Assembly (NCBI GenBank): GCA_013152765.1
Contig: JAADFT010000165.1
Span: 1 to 5,709, forward strand
DNA length: 5,709 nucleotides
Origin: Calditrichota bacterium
GTDB taxonomy: Bacteria; Zhuqueibacterota; Zhuqueibacteria; Oleimicrobiales; Geothermoviventaceae
Reading direction: 5' to 3'
In this document: one piece after another, positions 1 through 5,709 of the stretch
Position numbering within the stretch: the first letter of the stretch is position 1
How the letters are laid out: each line of letters opens with the position of its first letter
Notes under the pieces: model-generated
Databases searched by the model: none
What the model was told of the DNA's origin: nothing
The model's input: only the letters and a program-made list of their open reading frames with translations
Program-made: the position numbers and the translations under genes

Positions 1-1313
1 TCACGAACGGCCTCGGCGCCGAGGAAATGCGGGACCTCTTTGACGCTTACCACAAGGAGTACGGCGACTCGGTGACGCTGTGGACAAAGCCAGGCGAAAT
101 GGGACCCGGAGGCAAACGGGAGGAGCTGCCGAAGGATGCGTACGGTTTGCCCCTGACGGAACACAGGAGGCTGATTCAGCAGGGGACGGTCGAGGAGATC
201 GCCCGCGTTCTTACGGCTGATCGCGCCCGTGTGGAAAAAGTTTTGCCGTGGGCTAAACCGGTCCAGACCGCCGCCACGCTCCACAAAAGCAACGCTTTGA
301 TTGCTGCTCTCGAAAAACTCGGGTTCAACGCCCTGTGGGGCTACTGTTGGGAGCAGGAAGCGGTGGACGGTGCTACCGACCGCGGCGTGCCCTACAACGC
401 GTTTTACGCCTCTCGGAACTCGTTTCTGGCACCCGCGCAGTACCCCGGGAAAGTGGTGGGTGTGCACTGGCTGAGTGTGGACCTGACCAATGCTTACCAC
501 AGCCGGGCGACGTCGGCGTTTTCCACCGATCCGAACGACATTCAGCGTGCCGACATCTTCCACGGCCGGGACGTGGACTACTGGAAGAGGTTTCTCGACG
601 TGTACCGCGAGAACGCCGCGTGGAACGATTTTCTCTACATCATGTTTCACCAGGAAGCCCACGAAATGGAGTACTCCGACGCCTGCCGCTCGTACACCCC
701 GGAGCAGATCCAGGACACGATCGAGATGTTCGACGCTTTCTTCGAGTGGGTTGCGGGTCAGGACGGGGTTGAATTCCTGACCATGCCGCAAGCCGTCGAG
801 CGCTACCGGGCGGTGCACCCGGAGTGGACGGGCGCCACCTACTTCGTCTCCGACCAGATTCCGGTGGAAAGGGTGGATTACTACTATTACGACTACTTTG
901 TACTGCCCAAGCCGCAGCCGGACGCGCGGTGGCCACGCACGTTTTTCTACTACGATCGCGAGTGCCAGCTCATTTTCACCCAGAACCGCCTCGACCCCGT
1001 CTCGATTCGCGACTACACGGCTCAGCACCCGGTGGACGGCAACACTCCGTACCCGGAAGAACCGCTGCCGGCGTCGCAATTTGTCCGCAGGCGGCGCAGC
1101 GAGGACGGGCGGGAGCTCATTTTCGAAATTGCTACCCGCGCCTGCAAGTCCGTGCCGTCGGGTCTGGCCATCTGGGGCGATTTCAGCGACTACGAACTTG
1201 TGGAAGGCGGTCTGCCCGAAAGCCGGATTTTGGGCGACAAGCTCGTGTTCGTGCGCACGAACGCCAGGCAGGGGGAAGAGCTTGTGACGGTACGGCTGCG
1301 GCGAAAGGATTGA
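1..1313 (+). CDS. Putative polysaccharide-deacetylase-like (NodB/GH-deacetylase superfamily) protein, 5' end missing
   Basis: The reading frame is already open at the left edge (first whole codon at 3), so the true start lies upstream; the ATG at 27 has no reason to be the start. 436 residues are visible, ending at TGA 1311-1313. Numbered from codon 3, the middle part (about 85-265) has the alternating helix/strand look of an irregular barrel. It includes a WGYCWEQ motif (112-118), a TDRG motif (125-128) and a strand followed by FHQEAHE (215-221), whose H216 and H220 could be metal or catalytic residues. This resembles the C-terminal half of NodB-type deacetylases, but the diagnostic N-terminal motifs (TFDD, HxxxH) would lie outside or are not recognisable. 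Residues about 270-436 look like a separate beta-rich domain, opened by a tyrosine cluster (YYYYDYF, 293-299). The neighbouring rhamnosidase supports a role in glycan processing. Coding status is secure; function is tentative. A GH57/GH38-like barrel is an alternative. Confidence 0.5.
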   Translation, partial: TNGLGAEEMRDLFDAYHKEYGDSVTLWTKPGEMGPGGKREELPKDAYGLPLTEHRRLIQQGTVEEIARVLTADRARVEKVLPWAKPVQTAATLHKSNALIAALEKLGFNALWGYCWEQEAVDGATDRGVPYNAFYASRNSFLAPAQYPGKVVGVHWLSVDLTNAYHSRATSAFSTDPNDIQRADIFHGRDVDYWKRFLDVYRENAAWNDFLYIMFHQEAHEMEYSDACRSYTPEQIQDTIEMFDAFFEWVAGQDGVEFLTMPQAVERYRAVHPEWTGATYFVSDQIPVERVDYYYYDYFVLPKPQPDARWPRTFFYYDRECQLIFTQNRLDPVSIRDYTAQHPVDGNTPYPEEPLPASQFVRRRRSEDGRELIFEIATRACKSVPSGLAIWGDFSDYELVEGGLPESRILGDKLVFVRTNARQGEELVTVRLRRKD

Positions 1314-1354
1314 GACGGTGGGTGTGCGAGGGCCGAACGGTAGGGTACGTTGTT

Positions 1355-1374
1355 GGACAAATTTCAATCCGTCC
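1355..1374. repeat. REP-like palindrome 1 (decayed, 9+2+9)
   Basis: Arms GGACAAATT (1355-1363) and AATCCGTCC (1366-1374) flank a TC centre and match at 7 of 9 positions. In - strand RNA the two mismatches become G-U wobbles, so the stem is fully paired there. The design (9-base arms, TC centre, ATTTCAAT core) is the same as in the palindrome at 1896-1915. Both are followed by the same nine bases, CCGGTGGAA (1373-1381 and 1912-1920), so they are likely diverged copies of one element. Confidence 0.5.
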
Positions 1375-1413
1375 GGTGGAATAGCTACTTCACATCTGGG
1401 GCTTGTGGTCATG

Positions 1414-1451
1414 ACGGAAAGGGTTTGCCTCCTCAGGCGGTTTCTTTCCGT
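1414..1451. repeat. 38-base structured inverted repeat
   Basis: A perfect 8-base outer stem is formed by ACGGAAAG (1414-1421) and CTTTCCGT (1444-1451). Inside are two copies of GGTTT (1422-1426 and 1439-1443), which can pair in RNA through four G-U wobbles around one U-U mismatch. The top is a GCCT/AGGC stem with a CCTC loop (1427-1438). It lies 100 bases past the end of gene 1 and has no U-run after it, so it is not a standard intrinsic terminator. It differs in core from the TTCA palindromes nearby and may be another repeat type or an RNA structure. Confidence 0.5.
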
Positions 1452-1540
1452 AACTCGGGGACCTGACCCAGGCGGAGTGCGTTTGAATGCAAGACAAGAG
1501 GCGCAACATCGCGCAAGAGTCACGTAGTGCTACTCCCTTG

Positions 1541-1563
1541 CACGAGCTGAAGCTCGCGCTACC
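1541..1563 (-). repeat. REP-like palindrome 2 with GTAG foot
   Basis: A perfect 6+2+6 palindrome lies at 1543-1556 (CGAGCT, GA, AGCTCG). Read on the - strand it is preceded by GTAG (1562 down to 1559) and has TTCA at its centre. A GTAG or similar tetranucleotide at the foot of a hairpin is the hallmark of REP sequences mobilised by RAYT (TnpA-REP) transposases; assignment to that class is inference. Confidence 0.5.
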
Positions 1564-1615
1564 AAATCGGCCTGCAAGCCCGTAGCAGAGACGGAAGAAT
1601 TTGTTTAAAAGGTCA

Positions 1616-1633
1616 CCGTTTGAAGTGCAACGG
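1616..1633. repeat. Weak hairpin, 5-base stem with 8-base loop
   Basis: CCGTT (1616-1620) pairs with AACGG (1629-1633) across the loop TGAAGTGC. The loop holds the same TGAA/TTCA core seen in the stronger palindromes nearby. A stem this short could be chance; it is listed only because it sits in the same cluster. Confidence 0.2.
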
Positions 1634-1732
1634 ATGAAGGGCGAGTCCTAATTCGTTCGAAGTAGCTGCAAGGTCCAAGATTGTGACGGCGTGTGCTCCG
1701 CCCCGAATGAATTCGCGGCTAACTCAGATGTA

Positions 1733-1751
1733 AGCCCACTGGAAGTGGGCT
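1733..1751. repeat. REP-like palindrome 3 (8+3+8)
   Basis: Arms AGCCCACT (1733-1740) and AGTGGGCT (1744-1751) are perfectly complementary around GGA. On the - strand the core reads CTTCCAG, one base longer than the TTCA core of its neighbours, and a GCAG, one mismatch from GTAG, stands at the foot. It is GC-rich and should fold strongly as DNA or RNA. Confidence 0.55.
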
Positions 1752-1790
1752 GCGTTGACGCAAAGGACGGCAGGTTCAAGAAGGAATTCT

Positions 1791-1807
1791 GGCCGAGCAT
1801 GTCGGCC
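1791..1807. repeat. Palindrome with GCATG loop (6+5+6)
   Basis: GGCCGA (1791-1796) pairs perfectly with TCGGCC (1802-1807) around the loop GCATG. The loop does not have the TTCA core, so this may be a different repeat type or an unrelated hairpin within the same stretch. Confidence 0.4.
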
Positions 1808-1863
1808 TGTCTCCCTGTCACGTTAAAGTGTGGGGTTTCGAGTTTCCGGGAGTTACCAAACAC

Positions 1864-1881
1864 AATCGGTTTGAACCGATT
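1864..1881. repeat. REP-like palindrome 4 (8+2+8)
   Basis: AATCGGTT (1864-1871) and AACCGATT (1874-1881) are perfectly complementary around TG, giving a TTTGAA centre (TTCAAA on the other strand). No GTAG foot is visible. The core superficially recalls a tRNA T-arm, but the stem register does not fit and no other tRNA arm is nearby. Confidence 0.5.
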
Positions 1882-1891
1882 TTCATCTGGA

Positions 1892-1920
1892 GTAGCCGGT
1901 GATTTCAATCACCGGTGGAA
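1892..1920 (+). repeat. REP-like palindrome 5 with GTAG foot (9+2+9)
   Basis: CCGGTGATT (1896-1904) and AATCACCGG (1907-1915) form a perfect 9-base stem around TC. GTAG (1892-1895) stands directly at its 5' foot, and the centre is TTTCAA. This is the best REP-like element in the window. It ends 49 bases before the Shine-Dalgarno sequence of the metallophosphoesterase gene, so if transcription begins upstream it would lie in that gene's leader. The flanking CCGGTGGAA (1912-1920) is shared with the decayed copy at 1355-1381. Confidence 0.6.
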
Positions 1921-1964
1921 CCGCGATTCGAGAATGCAAGCTTCACCACCCACCCAACAACCAC

Positions 1965-1970
1965 GGAGGA
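1965..1970 (+). promoter_or_regulatory. Shine-Dalgarno sequence GGAGGA of the metallophosphoesterase gene
   Basis: GGAGGA stands 7 bases before the ATG at 1978. This sets the start there and not at the in-frame ATG at 1915, which has no such site and lies within palindrome 5. Starting at 1978 also places a signal peptide at the exact N-terminus. Confidence 0.85.
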
Positions 1971-1977
1971 CACGTTC

Positions 1978-3648
1978 ATGCGAAAGAGAATTGTAACCGG
2001 GTTTGGAGCCCTGTTTCTGGTTGGGCTTCTGTTCGCGATTCCCGCAGTGTCGCAGCCCTTCCATTTCGTTGTCCTGGGCGACAACCGGACGCCCGGAAAC
2101 TGGCGCAACGCGTACGAGCAGCCGCCAGCGTTCTTCGACAACATCCGCGCCATCAATTTGCTGAGGCCGGAGTTTGCCGTGGACGTGGGGGACCTGATCC
2201 TGGGCGTTTCGGACACTGCCATGGTGCTGAAGGAGTGGGACTACTTCGACGAGGCGGTCAGCCACCTGCAGGTGCCCCTCAAGCTGGTCGTTGGGAACCA
2301 CGACGTCCGGAACAGCTGGATGGCGGCTGTTTTCCAGCGCCGCTACGGCCCGATGCGCTACAGCTTCGACCACAAGGGCAGCCACTTCATCGTTCTGAAC
2401 TCCGAGGTGGTCGGGCACCGGGACCACATCGTTGGCGACCAGCTGGAATGGCTGCGCCAGGACCTGCAGCAACATGCGGATGCCTCGCACATCTTCGTTT
2501 TCCTGCACAAGCCGCTCTGGAAGGACCGGTACATTTCCAACTGGAACAAGGACGTTCACCCGTTGCTTGCGCAGTACCACGTCGACGCCGTGTTCGCCGG
2601 ACACGAGCACCACTACGAGGACTGCGGTGAGCGGGACGGCGTACACTACTTCGTGACCGGCGGGGGCGGTGCCAATCTGGACCGCTCTGGTGAGGCCGCC
2701 GGTGGATTCTACCACTTCATGTGGATCACGGTGGACGGCGACTCGGTGCGTTACGCTGTGGTGCGGCCAGAGGGCGTGAAACCGGCAGACGTGGTGACGT
2801 CGGAAGACTACGCTCGCTGGGAAGGTGTTCTCTCGAGGCCGATCGTGGCCATCCGGTTCTCGGGAAAGGAGACCGTTGGCACCCTGAAATTCGTCAACCC
2901 GGGCTCGACGCCGCTGGCACTCAGCCTGTCCTGGAGTCTGCCGGTTGGGTCGACGTGGAACATCTTCCCGCGCGAGCTCAAGGTCGGTGTGCCAGGCTCG
3001 GATTCGGTTTCGTTGCGTCTGCCTGTGCAGCCAGACACCGTTTCTGTCCTACCTCTGCCGCGGTACACGGTCAAAATCGAGAGCCAGGAGCAGCCGGCGG
3101 TGACTACGAGCCAGATCCCCGCGCTCGTTCCCGACACGTTTGTGCGGCGCTGGCTGGTGATTGGGCCGTTCGAGCTCGGCGACATGAAGGGCGAAGCGCC
3201 TCCCCGGGGATTTCTGCGCGAGTACGGCCCTGAGAAGAAAATCGACCTTCGCAAGGCCTTGAAAGGGCTGCTCGGCAAGTGTCGCTGGCAGCTCGTGGAG
3301 GCTCGAGAAAACGGCTACGTGGATCTGCTGCGGGCGCTTCATTACTTCGACCCTGCCGTGGCCTACGCGGTGACCTACGTCTACGCGCCGAGGGGAAGAG
3401 ACCTGACCGTCGGCCTGGGATCCAACGACGGCGCCCGAATGTGGGTGAACGAAGAGCTGGTCTACTCCCGCCACGTCGGCCGTTCGGCTTCACCGGATCA
3501 GGACGTGGTGCGAATCCACCTCAGAAAGGGCTGGAACAAGATCCTGCTTAAGGTGGAAAACTTCGGCGGCGGCTGGGGTCTGTACCTTCGTGTGCCGGAC
3601 TTCAGCGGTGAGCTGCGTTTTGATCCGTACGGACCGCTGAAACACTGA
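1978..3648 (+). CDS. Secreted calcineurin-like metallophosphoesterase with C-terminal beta-sandwich domains
   Basis: A complete 556-residue protein. Residues 1-25 form a Sec signal peptide (MRKR, hydrophobic core, likely cleavage at AVS/QP), so it is exported. Residues about 28-275 carry the calcineurin-like metallophosphoesterase motifs in order: GDNR (D35), DVGD (D72), GNHD (N107, H108), LHKP (H177) and GHEH (H209, H211). Such enzymes hydrolyse phosphomonoesters or diesters with two metal ions. The first motif has Arg37 where GDxH enzymes have a metal-binding His, and GDxxY of purple acid phosphatases is absent. Residues about 290-385 look like an Ig-like beta domain. Residues about 390-550 form a module starting RWLVIGPF, with GSNDGARMWVN (481-491) and a GWNK...GGGWG stretch (518-534). 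This is typical of galactose-binding/PA14-like folds in secreted glycoside hydrolases and may bind glycans. The TTG start of the rhamnosidase gene is 22 bases downstream, suggesting one transcript. The substrate is unknown. Confidence 0.9.
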   Translation: MRKRIVTGFGALFLVGLLFAIPAVSQPFHFVVLGDNRTPGNWRNAYEQPPAFFDNIRAINLLRPEFAVDVGDLILGVSDTAMVLKEWDYFDEAVSHLQVPLKLVVGNHDVRNSWMAAVFQRRYGPMRYSFDHKGSHFIVLNSEVVGHRDHIVGDQLEWLRQDLQQHADASHIFVFLHKPLWKDRYISNWNKDVHPLLAQYHVDAVFAGHEHHYEDCGERDGVHYFVTGGGGANLDRSGEAAGGFYHFMWITVDGDSVRYAVVRPEGVKPADVVTSEDYARWEGVLSRPIVAIRFSGKETVGTLKFVNPGSTPLALSLSWSLPVGSTWNIFPRELKVGVPGSDSVSLRLPVQPDTVSVLPLPRYTVKIESQEQPAVTTSQIPALVPDTFVRRWLVIGPFELGDMKGEAPPRGFLREYGPEKKIDLRKALKGLLGKCRWQLVEARENGYVDLLRALHYFDPAVAYAVTYVYAPRGRDLTVGLGSNDGARMWVNEELVYSRHVGRSASPDQDVVRIHLRKGWNKILLKVENFGGGWGLYLRVPDFSGELRFDPYGPLKH

Positions 3649-3661
3649 AACCCGAGACCCT

Positions 3662-3665
3662 GGAG
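3662..3665 (+). promoter_or_regulatory. Shine-Dalgarno-like GGAG before the TTG start
   Basis: GGAG stands 5 bases before TTG 3671. The frame has a stop at 3638-3640 and no ATG or GTG between there and the conserved N-terminal domain, so this site supports TTG 3671 as the start of the rhamnosidase gene. Confidence 0.6.
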
Positions 3666-3670
3666 TTCCT

Positions 3671-5709
3671 TTGCAAGGACGAAGTCGGAAAAAGCCGGGG
3701 CGAGAACTTCTTTGCCCCGGGCTCTTGACGTTTGGTCTGGCCGGACTGGTTGCAGTAGCCTGCACGGCGCTGGGTGCGGAACGTGTCTCCGCGGCTCAAC
3801 CGCCGCGTGAGTCGCAAAACGCGTGGCGGGCGTCGTGGGTGGTGGCACCGGACGCCGCAGATCCCTTGCATGTGCCTCCCAATCAGCACTACTTTTTCCG
3901 CAAGGTGGTGCAGGTCCGTGCTCCAGTCAAATCCGCCGTGTGTTTCGTTTCCGCCGACGACATGGTCAAACTAACCATCAACGGGGAGTTCGTCGGTCAG
4001 GGACCTGCTCCAGCCTACCCGCAGTGGTACTACTTCAACACGTTTGACGTAACGGATTTCCTCGTTCCGGGCCAGCCCAACGTCCTCGCAGCGCACGTGT
4101 ACTACCAGGGCCTGGTGAACCGCGTCTGGGTAAGCGGCGACGGACTGACCGGGCTGATTCTCCAGCTTGTGATTCAGTACAAGGACGGTCGCTGCGACAC
4201 TGTGGTGACGGACTCCACGTGGCGGGTTCTCACGTGTTCGGCGTACTCCGGCGAGCCGACCGGGTACAAAACCCAGTTTCTGGAGAACGTTGACGGCCGC
4301 TTGCTGCCGTGGGGCTGGACTGAAGCGAGTTTCGACGACGCGGACTGGCCTCGCGCCGTCGAGCTGGGCGTGCCACCGTTGCGGGAACGCCGACTCGTTC
4401 CGCAGCCCACACCGCCGCTTCAGTTTAGCAGGCTGCTGCCGCAGCAAATTCGCCGCCTTGGTCCAGGTCATTTCTTGCTGGATTTCGGCAAAGAAACGGT
4501 CGGCACCTTGCACCTGCGTGTTCACGGGCCGCGCGGCCACAAAGTTGAAATTCGGCACGGCGAAGAGCTGGCTGGGCCGGATTCCGTGCGGTACAAACTG
4601 CGAGCGAATTGCACGTACCGCGAATTCTACACGCTGGCCAGGCGTCGCGACGAGGAGTTTGAGTTTTACGACTACAAGGGGTTCCGCTACGTCGAGTTGC
4701 TCAACCTGCCTGGCAATCTGACCCGGGAGGATGTCTGGGTTCGGGAGCGCCACTACCCGTTCGACTCCACCGCTGCGTCGTTCGAAACCTCGGACACGCT
4801 GCTTCAGGCGATCTGGAATCTGTGCGTTCGCTCGGTGGAGCTGGGCAGTCAGGAGGTGTACGTGGACTGCCCGACCCGTGAGAAAGGCCAGTACCTTGGC
4901 GACAGTTACGTGGAGGGGTTGTCCCAATTCTACGCGACCGGGGACTGGCGACTGCAACGCAAAGCGCTGGAGAACTTCGCCCAGTCCGCCATCTACAAAC
5001 CGACGTTGCTGTGCGTTGCCCCTTCGTCCTACAGGCAGGAAATCGCTGACTACTCGCTGGAGTGGGTTCTGTTCCTCGAGGAGTACACGTACCTCAGTGG
5101 CGACACGGCCTTCGCGGCTCGGATGTGGCCAACCGTGAAGGGGCTGTTGAAAGGATTCGCTCGCTGGGAAGGGCCCGCTGGTCTGCTCGAAGCTGTTCCC
5201 ACGATGAATCTGGTGGACTGGCCACCAAACCTGCGCGACGACTACGACATGAAACGCGCCGAGCAGGGCGTGAACACTGTCCTCAACGCCTTCTACCTCG
5301 GAGCTCTGAATGCCGCGTCCCGTCTGGCCGGGCTGCTCGGACACAAAGCCGACTCCTGCGCCTACGCCGAAAGGGCCAGTGCGCGGCGCGACGCCTTCAA
5401 CCGTTTGCTTCTTGACCACGAGAAGGGGCTCTACGTCGACGCGCTTGGCAGCACGCACAGCTCTCTGCATGCGAACGTGCTGCCGCTGTACTTCGACCTG
5501 GCTCCGGACAGCCTGCGACCGAGGCTGGTTGATTTCATCCGCCGCAAAGGGATGGCCTGCGGCGTCTACTTCTCCACGTTCGTTCTGCGAGCGCTCTACC
5601 GCAACGGTGCCGACGAACTCGCGTACCGGCTGTTGACCTCCCGGGGCAAGCACTCCTGGGCAAACATGCTGCGAAAGGGAGCCACGGCAACGCTGGAAGC
5701 CTGGGATCC
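3671..5709 (+). CDS. Secreted GH78 alpha-L-rhamnosidase, 3' end missing
   Basis: The frame is open without a stop from TTG 3671 to the right edge (679 residues). It removes terminal alpha-L-rhamnose from glycans or glycosides by the inverting GH78 mechanism. Residues 1 to about 41 form a signal peptide: basic GRSRKKPGR, then a hydrophobic core, with possible cleavage after LGA or VSA. The AVAC at 28-31 is a poor lipobox. Residues about 52-215 match the N-terminal rhamnosidase beta domain (LTINGEFVG, YYFNTFDVTDFLVPG). About 258-360 is the second beta domain (FLLDFGKETVGTL). From about 370 comes the (alpha/alpha)6 catalytic barrel. DCPTREKGQYLGD gives D399, E404 (expected general acid) and D411, with the same spacing as D567, E572 and D579 of Bacillus RhaB as I recall them. 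GATATLEAW gives E676, the expected general base. The rest of the barrel and the C-terminal beta domain lie outside. TTG 3725 is a less likely alternative start. Confidence 0.92.
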   Translation, partial: MQGRSRKKPGRELLCPGLLTFGLAGLVAVACTALGAERVSAAQPPRESQNAWRASWVVAPDAADPLHVPPNQHYFFRKVVQVRAPVKSAVCFVSADDMVKLTINGEFVGQGPAPAYPQWYYFNTFDVTDFLVPGQPNVLAAHVYYQGLVNRVWVSGDGLTGLILQLVIQYKDGRCDTVVTDSTWRVLTCSAYSGEPTGYKTQFLENVDGRLLPWGWTEASFDDADWPRAVELGVPPLRERRLVPQPTPPLQFSRLLPQQIRRLGPGHFLLDFGKETVGTLHLRVHGPRGHKVEIRHGEELAGPDSVRYKLRANCTYREFYTLARRRDEEFEFYDYKGFRYVELLNLPGNLTREDVWVRERHYPFDSTAASFETSDTLLQAIWNLCVRSVELGSQEVYVDCPTREKGQYLGDSYVEGLSQFYATGDWRLQRKALENFAQSAIYKPTLLCVAPSSYRQEIADYSLEWVLFLEEYTYLSGDTAFAARMWPTVKGLLKGFARWEGPAGLLEAVPTMNLVDWPPNLRDDYDMKRAEQGVNTVLNAFYLGALNAASRLAGLLGHKADSCAYAERASARRDAFNRLLLDHEKGLYVDALGSTHSSLHANVLPLYFDLAPDSLRPRLVDFIRRKGMACGVYFSTFVLRALYRNGADELAYRLLTSRGKHSWANMLRKGATATLEAWD
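3693..3723 (-). terminator. Strong hairpin inside the rhamnosidase signal-peptide codons; terminator-shaped on the - strand
   Basis: AGCCGGGGC (3693-3701) pairs with GCCCCGGGCT (3714-3723), 9 pairs with one bulged G. The loop can extend the helix (AGA with TCT). On the - strand the stem is followed by five T (3693 down to 3689), the form of an intrinsic terminator, so antisense transcripts could end here. On the + strand the next bases are CTCTTGACG, a poor U-run, but the hairpin could still slow transcription or hide the ribosome entry site of the rhamnosidase mRNA. The function is not proven. Confidence 0.4.

Larger units (their letters stand above)
1314..1977. other. Gene-free, palindrome-rich intergenic region
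   Basis: These 664 bases separate gene 1 from the metallophosphoesterase gene. Short open frames occur on both strands (for example 1318-1527 + and 1648-1908 -), but they have no ribosome binding site, no recognisable protein family, and they read straight through inverted repeats. The stretch looks less GC-rich than the flanking genes. Its content is a series of small hairpins, annotated separately, spread from 1355 to 1915. No convincing sigma-70 promoter was found, although the promoter for gene 2 probably lies here. No transposase remnant was recognised. Confidence 0.75.

Noticed and set aside
1318..1527. 69-residue + strand frame just after gene 1
   Set aside because: It begins with ATG-less GTG, lacks a Shine-Dalgarno sequence and covers two palindromes; nothing suggests it is translated.
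1755..1783. Possible promoter with TTGACG at 1755-1760
   Set aside because: At the proper 17-base spacing the -10 position reads AAGAAG, which is too far from TATAAT to support a call.
1864..1881. T-arm-like GGTTTGAACC suggesting a tRNA
   Set aside because: The loop and stem register do not fit a T-arm, and no acceptor, D or anticodon arm is found around it.
1648..1908. 86-residue - strand frame and overlapping 101-residue + strand frame (1691-1996)
   Set aside because: Both are built from the inverted repeats of the intergenic region, with no ribosome binding site and no protein family likeness.
1355..1915. CRISPR array as explanation of the repeats
   Set aside because: The repeats differ in sequence, spacing is irregular, and no constant-length spacers or cas genes are present.
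1909..2715. 268-residue open frame on the - strand
   Set aside because: It is antisense to the metallophosphoesterase catalytic domain and starts within it, with no ribosome binding site or recognisable domain.
3971..5653. 560-residue open frame on the - strand
   Set aside because: It lies wholly antisense to the GH78 gene, whose frame is proven by family motifs. The translation is low in complexity and matches no family; long antisense frames are common opposite GC-rich genes.
5704..5709. Window ends exactly on GGATCC, a BamHI site
   Set aside because: It could mean the source is a cloned BamHI fragment, but a six-base match at an edge can be chance and it has no biological meaning.

Overview
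The window looks like bacterial chromosomal DNA, GC-rich by eye, with three genes on the + strand and no detectable gene on the - strand. Both internal gene starts have Shine-Dalgarno-like sequences, and the proteins of genes 2 and 3 begin with Sec-type signal peptides. The gene content suggests a heterotroph that breaks down glycans outside the cytoplasm. The phylum cannot be fixed from this sequence; secreted hydrolases with glycoside-hydrolase-type accessory domains and scattered REP-like palindromes occur in several deep-branching environmental phyla.

Layout: (1) 1-1313, the 3' part of a gene that begins before the window. Its product resembles the NodB/glycoside hydrolase-deacetylase barrel superfamily and carries an extra C-terminal beta-rich domain (moderate to low confidence). 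(2) 1314-1977, a 664-base stretch with no convincing gene. It holds at least seven short inverted repeats, five of which share a TTCA-type core between different stem sequences, as in REP-like elements. (3) 1978-3648, a complete secreted calcineurin-like metallophosphoesterase of 556 residues with two added beta-rich domains. The last of these resembles sugar-binding-like modules on glycoside hydrolases. (4) 3671-5709, most of a secreted GH78 alpha-L-rhamnosidase, starting at TTG and running off the right edge. All four residues expected in the family's active site are visible.

Genes 2 and 3 are 22 bases apart and probably co-transcribed. Gene 1 is separated from them by the repeat-rich gap and may be a different transcription unit. 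Together the genes fit a locus that trims rhamnose-containing, perhaps acylated or phosphorylated, extracellular glycans; the joint substrate is inference. No defence system, CRISPR array, tRNA, rRNA or transposase gene was seen. The least ordinary parts are the palindrome cluster and a strong hairpin inside the start of the rhamnosidase gene.
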